A stretch of 64,000 nucleotides of DNA, from NCBI RefSeq assembly GCF_040958095.1, contig NC_091188.1, forward strand, positions 6,760,630 to 6,824,629, read 5' to 3'. Below, piece after piece: positions 1-10,798 of the stretch. Under the pieces are notes generated by a model. The model had not been told where the DNA came from. It worked only from the letters and a program-made list of their open reading frames with translations, and made no database searches. Source of the DNA: Procambarus clarkii (Eukaryota > Arthropoda > Malacostraca > Decapoda > Cambaridae). A program made the translations under genes and the position numbers. Numbering within the stretch: the stretch's first letter is position 1; each line of letters opens with the position of its first letter.

Positions 1-470
1 TGAAAAGGATGACAGCTACTTTTATTGAGACAATATATCAGGTTTCAAGAATATATTTGATAGATACATGGGGGTTGTGGGAGGGGAGAGGTGGAATTAA
101 ATAGGTCTAGCCTAGTATGGGCCACAGTATAAGCCTAACGCGGGGTTAATTAATAATTTTTTGTTTAGGTTAAAAACAGATAAACAGAAAGGCAGGCACA
201 CTAAAAAGCATTTAAAAATAAAAGCTTAATTATGTTAGTCGATATTTATAACTTCTCATGGGTACATTAATAGCACAATACCGTACACTATTATTTTTGT
301 CTTTTCTAGTATTTCTTTTTCTTTCTTTTTTTGTTTACTATTCCTTATTTTTGTCTTTTTTTGATATTCCTAATATACTTTTCTTATTAATTATACTTGA
401 ATGGAAATTACGTTATTGTTCGCACTGAATATGCACTTCACAATTCCTCGTTTTGTCCTATAAGATACTT
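1..470. other. AT-rich spacer, no gene seen
   Basis: I see no coding or structured element here. A T-rich pyrimidine tract lies at about 295-380. Confidence 0.6.
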
Positions 471-473
471 CAG

Positions 474-872
474 GACATTACAAAGGCTGCTCACTCCCCT
501 CCGTGTTTTGCCGACGACACTAACGAAGATACTAAGTATTTGACCGCGGCCAGCCTAGATGACAGCATCAATGTGTTGGAGATCGACATGATTCGTAGTG
601 AACTAGGCACTCCAGCCAACAGACGCATATCAAGTGCCATTGGCAACCTGTGCCTCTTCGCTGGACTTAATTCATCACCGATTGCAGCTGACCACATCCA
701 CCTGGGATATGATGCAATCCTGCTTCATCCAAAACTTATCCCGGATGGTTTTTGTCAAAAATATTCTGAGGAAGCTAAGAAAATAAGGAGAAGCCGTCAA
801 ACTAAAGAAGAATACCCGAAGACGGAGCAGAAGAGTGTTCAAGGAAGAAGAATGAAAACATCCCAACATTGA
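474..872 (+). CDS. possible orphan exon or short coding relic, function unknown
   Basis: An open frame of about 133 codons ends in TGA at 870-872. It has no ATG near its start, but a splice-acceptor-like CTTCAG ends at 473, in phase with the frame. The composition is protein-like: a mixed, acidic N-terminal half and a strongly basic C-terminal third rich in K, R, E and Q. It contains the string FADDT, which resembles the reverse-transcriptase catalytic box, but flanking residues do not fit an RT. I recognise no family. It could be a terminal exon of a host gene on the plus strand, an eroded transposon fragment, or chance. Shorter shadow frames exist on the other strand. No neighbouring exon was found. 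Confidence 0.22.
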   Translation, partial: DITKAAHSPPCFADDTNEDTKYLTAASLDDSINVLEIDMIRSELGTPANRRISSAIGNLCLFAGLNSSPIAADHIHLGYDAILLHPKLIPDGFCQKYSEEAKKIRRSRQTKEEYPKTEQKSVQGRRMKTSQH

Positions 873-1632
873 TGCCATCAATAGAAGACAGTCTATCAAC
901 ACCAAGACTGCAGAAGCACCGCCACAGCCGCCCTTTCCTGACCCGACTCGACGCCTATAGCCAGTATTGGGGTTGTTCAAGCATTGAAATCTAGGCAAAC
1001 AGCTGGGATAAGCCCTGGCACCTTTTCTACAACTTTAGCGTTTCTTCTCACCAGCTTCTCTTCAGCTATACCCACTTCCAGCTCGCCCACTGGGTATCTT
1101 GTCCTATATCTAGTCTTAGTTTAAGGCTTCTTTTAGCTTTTATGTAAGCAAACGTATTCCTAATATACACTCTTATGTCTAATTAATATATTTGTATGCA
1201 TTATACAAGGCCGTGGGCTTGTTAAGGTCTTTTTTTTCTCCGTGGGTATTAGTCGACGCTTATACATAGTAGATAAATTTACTATTATGTGTGGATGATA
1301 TACGATGGGTAAAACTATAGGTCCCCACAGTTCAGGTGGGGGAACGGTGCTACACAGTTGGTGATAATGTAAGATAATCCTTGAACCCTATGCAAAGAAT
1401 GCAACTATTTTGAATATATTGCTAGTTAAAAAAATATTTGCAATGGCTCAAAGGTTGATTGAAATTTACAAAGTATATTTTGCGAAGCTTCTAAAGTAGA
1501 TTGAAACCTATTTTGAAAAATAACTGTTATTGATAGTTTCATTTTTTTATGAATATAAACAAATTACCACTGTCACAGATCCTTAAACAGCAACAACCTT
1601 GTGACAGACAACCGATGCTCTGGTTTTGTTGA
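873..1632. other. spacer, no gene seen
   Basis: Mixed AT-rich sequence with pyrimidine runs. No open frame, tRNA-like fold or recognised repeat was found. Confidence 0.55.
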
Positions 1633-1758
1633 CTCTGTGAGCCAATCACAACCATGTAAGTAATGTTTGCAACCATATGATAGATTCTGGCAACCATACG
1701 ATGGAATCTTGTTGTCATATAAGAGATGCAGGCAACCATATCGGGAATTCTGGCAACG
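1633..1758. repeat. degenerate minisatellite, about 4 units
   Basis: The phrase GCAACCATA(T/C) followed by a variant of GATAGATTCTGG recurs about four times at roughly 30-35 bp spacing. The units are diverged and the block runs straight into a (TA)n tract. Confidence 0.5.
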
Positions 1759-1803
1759 TGTATATATATATATATATATTATATATATATGTATATATAT
1801 ATA
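1759..1803. repeat. (TA)n microsatellite
   Basis: Nearly pure TA dinucleotides with two phase breaks. Confidence 0.95.
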
Positions 1804-2276
1804 ATGCTTAAGCCGGAGAAGAAATTTCTCTCTGCACTCTGCTTCCAACAATTTCCAATTTACACTCCTAGGAAGGAAAATCCCTCAGGACTAAGTTGCC
1901 ATCAACAGAAAATTGCTCCAAATCCCTCCTTATCCTCGGGAGTATTTTTATTTAAAGGATTTTTTTTGTTTTTGTTTTTTTTAATAATTAGATTCCTCTG
2001 GATTGGAACACGCTACTTCATGATCATTAAATGCTCCCTTTCACTTCTAGGCTTACAATTTAAGTTCTCAATACATTGAATCTTTGTAAAGATTACAATT
2101 GTTATGATATGACAATTATAACTAAGTTTTATCAAGAGGATTTAATACTCATAATTACCAACCAGTTGTATATATAGAAATATATCCAGTATTATCGGAT
2201 TTACAAGCAGTTGTATAAATAGAGTTACATTTGGCATCATCGTCACCTCATACAATACCCACAGTAAATAAATACC
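1804..2276. other. spacer, no gene seen
   Basis: AT-rich with a long T-tract near 1948-1985. Frames here are short and of low complexity. Confidence 0.55.
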
Positions 2277-2398
2277 ATATTTTTATGTAATTTTGTAAAT
2301 TATGTAATTAGTTATGTTATTTTGTTATGTAATTTTTTTATATAATTTATTATGTAATTTTATTATATAATTTATTATGTAATTTATTATGTAATTAT
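2277..2398. repeat. AT-rich tandem repeat, 10-14 bp unit
   Basis: Variants of TTATGTAATTT recur about ten times with small length changes. Confidence 0.75.
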
Positions 2399-3840
2399 AC
2401 TCCTCATGATTATAAGATTATTGTTCCCTCGTCATGAGGAGCTCAGAGCAACATGACTTGTGCACATGACATTGGGAGATACTTAAGATAACATGAGGCG
2501 AAGAGCTCTTAGTGTGTTTATCAGGTTGGCACAATGTCAGAGGTAGTTTTCCCTGCAGTTTACATCAGTCGTCCTTGTTGGCACCGTCATTAGCCGTCAT
2601 CATCCTCCCGCCCCTGGTTTAGTGGCTCTTCCCTAGTGGCACCATTACGGGTGGAGTCGGCTTCCCCCTAGTTATTTTCAGTTGAGGGTGAAAGACCCCA
2701 TCCAAACACGGCTTTCCTCATCGTGAAATATTTCTTTCTCGGTTCAGAGGCAATGCAATGAATTTTCTCAAGTATAAAACTCCGTCCTGGTAATGGAATG
2801 GGTTAAAAGACGGGGTTCTTTCATCCGCTGAACGCTATAGTGTGTGTAGCGCTTCACTCGGCTCCACTCGTCTTATTATGCTCTCTTCTCTCGTCTCTTA
2901 CTCGTTATTACTTCTTACTCTCTTATTCATGTGTTTACCACAAGTGTGTGCATGACACTTGCTGACATTGACTTTTCCTGCCTTAGCTTGCATCTTTTAT
3001 GATGTGTTTTCTTCTTGCAGTGGAAAGTTTAGCTTTAAGCTTTCTTCGCTGTTGCTACGTGCTCCTGAGCTTTGAAAAACCCTCCCTCTCCAGCTTACAG
3101 TAGAGCACTGTGTTCTGAAATTCTGTCTCGTGTGTGCAACAGAGCATAAATACCCTATTCTGCTCTCTATCTCTCTTATTCAATATTCCGATAATACTCT
3201 ATCTCTCTTAATTACAACTGAGATCTGACCTCTGTAACCTGCTGTATCGTGCATGCTCCTGGACTAATCACCGTCGCTGTCTCATGCCTACACCGGAACG
3301 CATCGACATAATGCAACATAATTTTTTTTCCATCCACGATGTTTCCTCACACACACCACCCGTTTGGCGTAGACATATTTACCCAGAAGCAGCATTCTGA
3401 GCTAAAGTGTATCATCCACAACGGCTCCTCCGCATCACCTATAGTCACTTCCCTCTCTTCTATTTTCATCATGTCTTCTTGCAACCATCAAATCACATCT
3501 CGATTCTTCGTTTTTCCACCTCTATCCCTCACGCATCTTCTTTTATTGCCTTCCATACCTCGCTTCGCTTTATAGCTTCCTTTCTAATCCCCCTATGACT
3601 CCAATAATCATATTAGTAATATATAAAAGAGTGCCTTGCAACAATATAAATGTTCTCGCGTTGGGAGACCCGTTGATGTTGTGGTCTGTCTCGCCTGAAT
3701 GTACAGTTGTGGGACCTGAAACGTTTCAGGACGTGAAATGCAATATCCCGCAACATTTTACATCCTGCAAGATGTTTCGATTCCTTAAACGTTGCAGGAG
3801 GAAGGATATGTTGCATGTTCCTCCGTCGTCTGTCCTGAAA
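2399..3840. other. spacer, no gene seen
   Basis: Non-repetitive sequence with pyrimidine-rich patches (2860-2935, 3160-3200, 3430-3600). Small frames at 3339-3598 overlap each other and have no family resemblance. Confidence 0.5.
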
Positions 3841-4330
3841 ACTCACGCTTCTCCACCATTCACTCTGGGGCCCCTCACGCTCCTTTGTCACCCCACACTG
3901 AAACCTCATGCTTCACCACTGTCCAAACTAAAGCCTCACGCTCCGCTGTCGTGCACTCTGAAGCCTCACGCTCCACTGTCGTGCACTCTGAAGCTTCACG
4001 CTCCACTGTCGTGCACTCTGAAGCCTCACGCTCCACTGTCGTGCTCTCTGAAGCCTCACGCTCCACTGCCATGCACTCTGAAGCCTCACGCTCCATTGTC
4101 GTGCACTCTGAAGCCTCACGCTCCACTGCCATGCACTCTGAAGCCTCACGCTCCACTGTCGTGCACTCTGAAGCTTCACGCTCCACTGTCTTACACTCTG
4201 AAGCTTCACGCTCCACTGTCGTGCACTCTGAAACCTCACGCTCCACTGTCGTGCTCTCTGAAGCCTCACGCGCTACTGCCATGCCTTCTGAAGCCTCACG
4301 CTCCATTGTCGTGCACTCTGAAGCCTCACG
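3841..4330. repeat. 30-bp minisatellite, about 13 good copies
   Basis: The period is exactly 30 bp from 3931 to 4320, with the core CCTCACGCTCCACTGTCGTG and the tail CACTCTGAAG. Flanking units at 3841-3930 and 4321-4330 are diverged or partial. Because 30 is a multiple of 3 and the unit lacks stops, four reading frames (two per strand) stay open across it. The resulting 10-residue protein repeats are best read as a by-product. Unit variants such as CCATGCA and CGTGCTC are shared between non-adjacent copies, which fits unequal exchange. Confidence 0.93.
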
Positions 4331-5185
4331 CTTCGGATTCAGGTCCACGCTCTATTCTGATCATTCATATCCCTAGAGGAGTTGTCTAAAGAATCTGAAA
4401 TTCCTAAATTCCAACATAGCCTTATAAGTGCAGTTTTATTTAGTTTCAGAGAAATGATCATGATTAAAACTCCTGATGGACTCATTATTGCACAAAACCG
4501 TACCTGGAATTAATCTCTCCCTCACGGAACTTTATAAAAGCTGTTGGGACAAGTTCTCACTGCCAGGTGACATCAGAGTAAAGGTTTAGGTTCCATCAGT
4601 TGTGATGATGTGCCGCTCTCGGTGCTTTATACTTTCGGAGACGTTCCTATCGTCTTTAAATGTGTTAAAACACCAGCATATGATTCCAGCAGCACATTAA
4701 GGGAACGTGTGTTAACTGGAATCACCTTCACGAACGCCCAGTTGGATCTCTTAAAGGAATAAGTTCCCTCTCATCACCCCGTAATGCTAGGATTTCTAAA
4801 AGTCCAGTCCTTCGGCAATATTCTCGGATGGCAGGCATGTTATACCGGGGTTGAATATTTTCTCATTCATCACGAATTTTTCATTCGCGGAGATTCCATT
4901 GAGCGACGTATGCCAGGTGAATACACTCAAGGTATAAACCTCAACCCGTCCAATTTTTACGAGCGGGAAACATATCAGTGTCATTTCCAGTTATTTCTCT
5001 CTCCCTGAGTTTTAGGAGTATGAAAGTTATTTCGAAATACTTCAAATTCGAAAATTGTATGATTTAATGAGCTTTTATGCTGATATTTTAGGATACCTCT
5101 TCGGAGCCGAGGTATTTCCCAGGCTATGTATGATATGCTTGAAATGTGTTGCTGTTATTGTGTTGGAACAGAAGTGTTGTTAGTT
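4331..5185. other. spacer, no gene seen
   Basis: I see no recognisable element. Small frames near 4784-5008 occur on both strands and look random. Confidence 0.5.
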
Positions 5186-5735
5186 AAATTGGTGTCTTGC
5201 AACTTGTCTTAAGTTGATGCAGTCGACATGTTCTTGCTGCTGAGCGAGCTCTATAACCTGCAGCTTGTAGAGGCGTGATGCTAATGACTGGCTCTTGTTG
5301 CTTGGATAAAATGATATCCTGCAATTTGTGAGGAAATGCAGATTACAGTTGACCAGACCACACACTAGAAGGTGAAGGGACGACGACGTTTCGGTCCGTC
5401 CTGGACCATTCTCAATCGACTTGAGAATGGTCCAGGACGGACCGAAACGTCGTCGTTCCTTCACCTTCAAGTGTGTGGTCAACATACTTTAGCTACGTTA
5501 TTGTGACTCATCGCCTGCATGCAGATTACAGATTCTTACTACTCGGTTAACCTTACGTCTACAACTAATAGAGAACTGATGCATCTCACAGCCACTTATC
5601 GCTTCACTGACCTCATAATCTGCAACTTGTGTGAAATGACGCAGATTAAAGCTTCTTGATGCTGGATAACCTCATGCCTTGCAGCTTGTAGTGATCTGAT
5701 GCAACAAAAACTACTTGAGCAATACGAAAAAAAAA
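5186..5735. repeat. highly degenerate tandem repeat hosting a foldback insertion
   Basis: Phrases like CTGCA(G/A)(C/T)TTGT and GATGCA(G/A) recur every 60-80 bp on both sides of the foldback at 5349-5518. The units are too diverged to align by eye with certainty. Confidence 0.4.
5349..5518. mobile_element. Penelope-type foldback element with 13-bp target duplication
   Basis: Inverted arms begin TTGACCAGACCACACAC and meet near 5415. A single-copy tail of about 36 bases follows the right arm and ends CATCGCCTGC. The right arm lacks five bases present in the related copy at 20109. Flanking direct repeats ATGCAGATTACAG (5336-5348 and 5519-5531) look like a target-site duplication. The boundaries agree exactly with the copy at 20109-20283. 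The plus strand carries a hammerhead-like string: TTGAGAA (5421-5427), a GGTCC/GGACC hairpin, then GAAA (5444-5447). Assignment to Penelope-like elements is inference from that motif and from parallels with the GIY-YIG element at 46.5 kb. Confidence 0.7.
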
Positions 5736-5870
5736 GAAACACAATTTACAGAGTGAACACCGATACCCGAAATTTGATTACTTAAGTGAGTTAGATAAGA
5801 AATAGGAAAACCACTTGGGCCGAGAATCAGCAGTTAGGAGTTGCTTATCACCTCTGACTTATTTATCCCT
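5736..5870. other. spacer
   Basis: I see nothing here. Confidence 0.5.
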
Positions 5871-5905
5871 CAGACAACATATCACTCTGAGTGATACGTT
5901 GTCTG
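5871..5905. other. hairpin, 17-bp arms
   Basis: CAGACAACATATCACTC is followed after one base by its reverse complement with one mismatch. Confidence 0.7.
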
Positions 5906-6273
5906 AGTTGATACGTATCAACGTATCGTGTATCACTCTGCCTCAGCTCTTCAGAAAACTGAACAATTCTGCCCTTTACCGTTGGCTAGTAGACGCCTGT
6001 GTTGATATTACCAATTGCTATTAATTTCTGCGTAGAGATACGCGAGCATAAACTGGAGCAAATATGACCGCTATACGATAATATGCCCCATAAGATGTAT
6101 GTTCATATAAGGCCTGTTCTCACGAGACAAATGCTCGCAAGACATGTGCTTAAAGAAGAGTTATTCTTATGTTCTTCTGTCACATTATATTTGCTCGTAA
6201 GACAAGTGCTTAAGAGATATATTTTCAGCCGCTCACGATATACGAGTGTGCGTGTGTGTGGGGTGTTTATGTA
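5906..6273. other. spacer, no gene seen
   Basis: A short diverged direct repeat (GACA-GTGCTTAAAGA / GACA-GTGCTTAAGAG) occurs at about 6126-6220. No other structure was found. Confidence 0.5.
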
Positions 6274-6315
6274 TGTGCGTATATATATATATACACACAT
6301 ACATATATATATATA
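6274..6315. repeat. (TA)n/(CA)n microsatellite
   Basis: Alternating purine-pyrimidine tract directly abutting the foldback at 6316. Confidence 0.85.
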
Positions 6316-6487
6316 TGACAATGTCAGACCACGGAGGAAAATGAAACAGGAATTTCCTTAAGTACTTTCGTATATTAAATACATCTTCAGAAGGAATGGC
6401 TCTTGATTCCTTCTGAAGATGTATTTAATATACGAAAGTACTTAAGGAAATTCCTGTTTCATTTTCCTCCGTGGTCTGACATTGTCA
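6316..6487. mobile_element. foldback with 82-bp identical inverted arms
   Basis: The left arm 6316-6397 and right arm 6406-6487 are identical reverse complements by base-by-base reading, with an 8-base loop. The plus strand of the right arm carries CTGAAGA (6413-6419), a GTAT/ATAC hairpin and GAAA (6434-6437), a hammerhead-like core. The flank to 6516 (TCACGTGTTTATTTTCGTGAT) also follows the related copy at 35.5 kb, so the element extends beyond the arms. Both sides are dinucleotide microsatellites. It is likely a tail-to-tail pair of Penelope-type termini. An assembly or library palindrome artefact is the main alternative. Confidence 0.65.
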
Positions 6488-6519
6488 CATTCTTAATCAC
6501 GTGTTTATTTTCGTGATAT

Positions 6520-6520
<1 letters not shown>

Positions 6521-6589
<69 letters not shown>

Positions 6590-6592
6590 ATA
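6521..6592. repeat. (AC)n-(TA)n microsatellite
   Basis: A short AC run passes into about 28 TA units. Confidence 0.95.
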
Positions 6593-7600
6593 TGTGAGGT
6601 AGTAGAGAGGGAGACACCTGCCAGAAGCAGTGACGAGAGAGCATCGTGCATAATGAAGAAATATATTTCCTTTTGGATAATTAGTGAACAGAGTTAACAG
6701 TAAACTGGCGTTATAACTCAATATGTGTGAGGAAAGTCGTAGGCGTAGCAGCAGGGAGAAGTGAGGCAGCTCTCTAGATCAGAGTACCTCCCTCCTGGTG
6801 GCTCTCACTCACAGGATCCAATTACCAAAACGACTCCTTAATTTTACCGAGGAAAGTCTTTCCGGCGTTGTGATCAAATATGCAAATTATTTTGTGCGTG
6901 TGTTTGATTAATGCCATTGGGTTGCGAAATAGAATTTCGATGGGAGAATAGAAAGATGGGAGAGAAGAGGGCTCTGTCATATGACTCTCTGTTTTCGTGT
7001 GCGGCGAGGCGGGATAAAGTTTCTAGTAGGTTTGTGTGTCTACGAAAGCTTTTACCAATGTTCTGGAGAACAGAAAGTGTCTTAGAGGAAGTTATTTTGT
7101 CAGGGAAAGCATCAGCCTACTGAGGTGATGCTGTCTTCACGTGTGATGTGAGACTGTGTGGGTGCGTGACATCGACTTTGAGTGGTTGAGACTGATTGAC
7201 TGTATAACTAAGTGGCAGTGAAGCTGAGACACTATATTTTATTGACCCTTTGACCTAGAAACTGTATGACTGACCGAGATGTAGTTTTCGTTACTCTAGG
7301 CTTATTATAACACGTTCTGGACCCAGAAGTCTCCAGTAACTAAAATCAGAGTCTTGGATGCCTCATGTTTTTACTAGATGTTCACTGTAATTAAGTTATT
7401 GTCTTTGGATTGCAAGAATAACTTGGTTACTTGCTGGGGAACTCTTACAGCTCCCTGAGGTCATGGATTCACCTGATGGTTCGCTGTGACTGTAAGAATC
7501 TTGAGGGTCCTGCAACATTTGTTTTTTGTTTTTTACTCAATATAAGATTCTCATTGTCTTGGATTCATTTGACGAGTCAATACGACTGAGAGGGACATCT
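6593..7600. other. spacer, no gene seen
   Basis: Low-repeat sequence with no long open frame and no recognised family. Confidence 0.5.
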
Positions 7601-7601
7601 G

Positions 7602-7674
<73 letters not shown>
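7601..7674. repeat. (GT)n microsatellite
   Basis: About 36 GT units with one GC interruption. Confidence 0.96.
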
Positions 7675-7675
<1 letters not shown>

Positions 7676-7769
7676 AAGAGCCAGTTAAACCTACCTGCGA
7701 ACAAAGGCAACAACAAATAAAAGGACAAAGCTATAAGGAAACCAAATAAAGGAAAATAATTGGACAGAA

Positions 7770-7905
7770 TGATAAAGATTACGAAGGGGAGAAAGAGAGG
7801 GAGAGTGATGGAGAGAGAGAAAATAAGATGAATGAAGGTAGGGAGTACAGACAGGAAGGGTGAATAGAGGAGAAGGCGAGGAAGAGAGGATAACAACAGG
7901 GGGAA
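7770..7905. repeat. purine-rich (GA) low-complexity tract
   Basis: The plus strand is almost all A and G with GGGAGA/GAGAGA patterns. Frames across it are compositional artefacts. Confidence 0.8.
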
Positions 7906-8476
7906 GAAAGGCGGACGACAAAAGCTTTTAGGATAGCATTTTACCTTTTGTCTAAGCACTTCACTCGTGCCTCAACCAATGGCAGGCGAAATAAGATACC
8001 TAAACCAACCAACCATGATCTGTCATATGCAGGTCGGCTAGAGATGATGGAAAGACGTGCCGGCAAGGACGGTTGACAGGCTTAGGATAACCTGACATTG
8101 ACCGCATTATCTGACCCCTCCACACTGCTCAACTACCCACTCACTTCTTTCCTAACTCCTGTTCTGTAGAATACTGAATTCAATGGACGACTGGCATTTC
8201 CTGTCCAGCCTGCCTATGGAGTAGGGGTGTAACAGCCATTGCAAAACCGTTGAATTGCCCATCTCAAAGACTATCTGGAGATGCCCAACAAGACAAACCT
8301 AAGTCCTGTTTTAAGGGACTTGCGATAGTGCACGATTGCTTGTGCACTCTATAGCTTCCTCGCTTGTGATTTCATGACGATGAACTCACATTGCACTCTT
8401 ATTTCATTCGCGAAATTACATTCTCTCAGAGACTATAGTGAAAGGAAAGAGACCAAGCGAATGATATTAAAAGAGA
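7906..8476. other. spacer, no gene seen
   Basis: I see no recognised element. Confidence 0.5.
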
Positions 8477-8479
8477 TTC

Positions 8480-8512
<33 letters not shown>

Positions 8513-8675
8513 CACACTGAAATTACATTAACGTTATATATAACAATGAGAAAATCCACTAGGGCAATTAGGTGGGCGGAACCTACGACATTGGCAATGC
8601 CGAGATCGTAAGTTGGGGCCATCTCATTGCTCTAGTGGATTTTCTTCTCAATAATAATAATAATAATAATAATAT
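8477..8675 (+). mobile_element. tRNA-like SINE flanked by (ATA)n, copy 1
   Basis: The order is (AAT)n, then a 5' part with AATTACATTA and TTATATAT, then AAAATCCACTAGG, a tRNA-like centre (ACGACATTGGCAATGCCGAG), CTAGTGGATTTTCT, and a final (AAT)n. The parts on either side of the centre are inverted repeats of each other. It matches the better copy at 10584-10795 in order and wording. The polymerase III B box is poor here. Confidence 0.6.
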
Positions 8676-9959
8676 TTGGCGACAAACTGGTGACCTAAAC
8701 ATACTGTCACTCCAACTATTCGTAAATCTTGTACATGTCTGTAGTCTTGTGTTACAGAAACATGTATGCAATCCTTGCTTACATACAGTAAAGTCACAAC
8801 TGTAACTAGTGATGTGTTACAAATAAAATAGGCTATAATAACAACAATAATAGTTACAACAGTACCGATAATAATAATAATAATAGAAAATGTTTTTTGC
8901 ATTCTTGAAAACTGCTTTATAGAGTTACGAAGCCTTCAGTGTATCAGTAAAAATTCACAACCCTTCCCCCCTCGCCACAGGAGGACGCGCCACAGAGGGA
9001 AGTGATTGGATCATTTATTTCAATGCCATCCTGAATTACTGGCAGAAGCCCGCGCCTGTGCTGATGACTGCACTCGTAAGTTTATTGGAGACGTGATCTG
9101 AAATAAATATAAGTAATGAAACCTTTCAAAGTATTTTAACTTTGGAAATGGCATCAACAAGTTACTATGTCTGCATAAAAAAAGGTCTCGTGGTTTCCTA
9201 TTACATCAGAGACAGGAAGCCCTACTCTAATGTGACTGATTTTTGTCAAGGCTTCCACCCACATCAGTTGCCATACACTCTCCGAGGACCTATTTAGGGC
9301 AAGGTGGACGGAGGCATTGGGTGTAAAGAAATATTAATAAACGTTCTGTACGTCCTGCTCAGGAATGAAACTCGGCACCATTTGAGACACAATTAAATTA
9401 TAATTAGGTTAAAGATTAATTAGAATCTGCAATTTTCTAGACTTGTGAAAGATTGTTCAGCTAAATTTACTCTGAATTTGACATTTGGTAGGCTACAAGT
9501 CACACTTATTGAGTAACAGTAAACAATGAAAATCACAGTAGCGTAAACTCTTTGGAGCATGGCGGTAGCATCGAACCCCCCACCCCCTCCTAAGTTACCC
9601 CACTAGACAACAATGTACTTAAAAGCAACAAAATGTGAAGTACACCCAAACTTAAGAGGTGTTTGGAGGCACCGAGTTACTTAATAAGGTGTATAACGAT
9701 GACAAACGTACCAGATCTGTCCTCGGTCTTATTTACGTCAAAATATAATTTTGACTCATCACACTCATCCCCATTCATCCTTACTCTTCAACGTAGACGA
9801 GATGCGTCTGGCCTGTGTGTGTATGTACTCACCTATTGCGCGCGCACACACACACACATACTGTGTGTGTGTGTGTATGTTTAGTCCACATAATATTGGA
9901 CCCCTTCTTAGCTCATTGATCCTATTGATCCTTCAGCTCTCTCCTTTCAGAAGGATCAC
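8676..9959. other. spacer with small AAT and AC/GT tracts
   Basis: (AAT)n remnants lie at 8865-8884 and an AC/GT tract at 9842-9880. GTACTCACCTATT at 9829-9841 matches the inverted 3' tip of the CR1-like LINE. No gene was found. Confidence 0.5.
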
Positions 9960-10010
9960 AGCTAAAATATCCATTAATGGCAGTGACTTCCATTAATCGA
10001 TATTTTAGCT
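9960..10010. other. hairpin, 21-bp arms
   Basis: Arms 9960-9980 and 9990-10010 are reverse complements with one mismatch and a 9-base loop. No gene or T-run suggests a terminator. Confidence 0.7.
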
Positions 10011-10570
10011 TATAGATCTTATGGAGTTGGGTGTTTAAGCCCAAACTCCTATGTGCTCGGTCTTTGATAATGTGGTGAAAAACGAAAACGTTTGCAATTT
10101 TCGTTTCCTTTTCCGTGGTGGATACATTCGCATAATTGCCTAATGTGTGGGTGGTCGCCGGTGAGACGAGCTTAGTTCAAGAAACTTTCCAAGCAGTGGG
10201 AGGATCGTCTGTTTTTATGCGAGTACGGGCGAATTATGGGTAGCAGAAAATTTATGCTAATTTTCCCGAAATCAGTGAATAATAATGTATATTACCATAA
10301 GAAAAAAGTTGTAAAATGTTTGTTTTCAAAAACTTTAGCTGCGAAGCCTCTAGCTGCTAGACAGGTAACTAGCAGGCAGTGCCAGAAATCATCGGAGGTT
10401 CTGAATGTGACCATAGCACACTGCTCCTTTTTGTATTCTGGCAAATCCAATCAGCCTATGTTGATTCCGTATCGCAGACCATTCCGTCTGCCTATTTGGA
10501 TGTGAGGCTAGCCCTAAGCGTCTGGCCTCCATCTTTGGATAGACACAGACATTCTCTCTTATAGTATAGA
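10011..10570. other. spacer, no gene seen
   Basis: Overlapping small frames on both strands at 10236-10586 show no family resemblance. Confidence 0.5.
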
Positions 10571-10583
10571 TATTATTATTAAG

Positions 10584-10742
10584 CACACAGAAATTACATT
10601 ATCGTGTTATATATCAATGACAAAATCCACTAGGACTATAGGTGGGCGTGAAATTTCCACGGTGGTCTAATGGTAGAGTTCGCGACTGGCAATGCAAGGG
10701 TCGTAGGTTCGCCCCCACCTATAGTTAGTTCATGTGGATTTT

Positions 10743-10795
<53 letters not shown>
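10584..10795 (+). mobile_element. tRNA-derived SINE with (ATT)n tail, copy 2
   Basis: A tRNA-like head contains an A-box-like TGGTCTAATGGTAGAG (10664-10679) and a B-box-like GTAGGTTCGCCCCCAC (10702-10717). It is embedded between AAAATCCACTAGGACTATAG and its inverted counterpart ending GTGGATTTTCTCA, followed by about 16 ATT units. It shares its 5' block with the copy at 8477. A short minus-strand relative lies at 31060. It is a SINE rather than a functional tRNA gene because the anticodon arm does not close convincingly. Confidence 0.7.

Positions 10796-10798
<3 letters not shown>

Noticed and set aside
474-872. Reverse transcriptase catalytic box (FADDT)
   Set aside because: The residues before and after lack the hydrophobic strand-turn pattern of motif C and no other RT motif is nearby.
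3595-4389. 264-codon plus-strand frame with 10-residue repeats
   Set aside because: It is the 30-bp minisatellite read in one of four open frames. No start context, splice signal or domain supports it. It is kept as a finding only.
10655-10725. Functional tRNA gene
   Set aside because: A- and B-box-like strings are present but the anticodon and acceptor arms do not close. The flanks mark it as a SINE.
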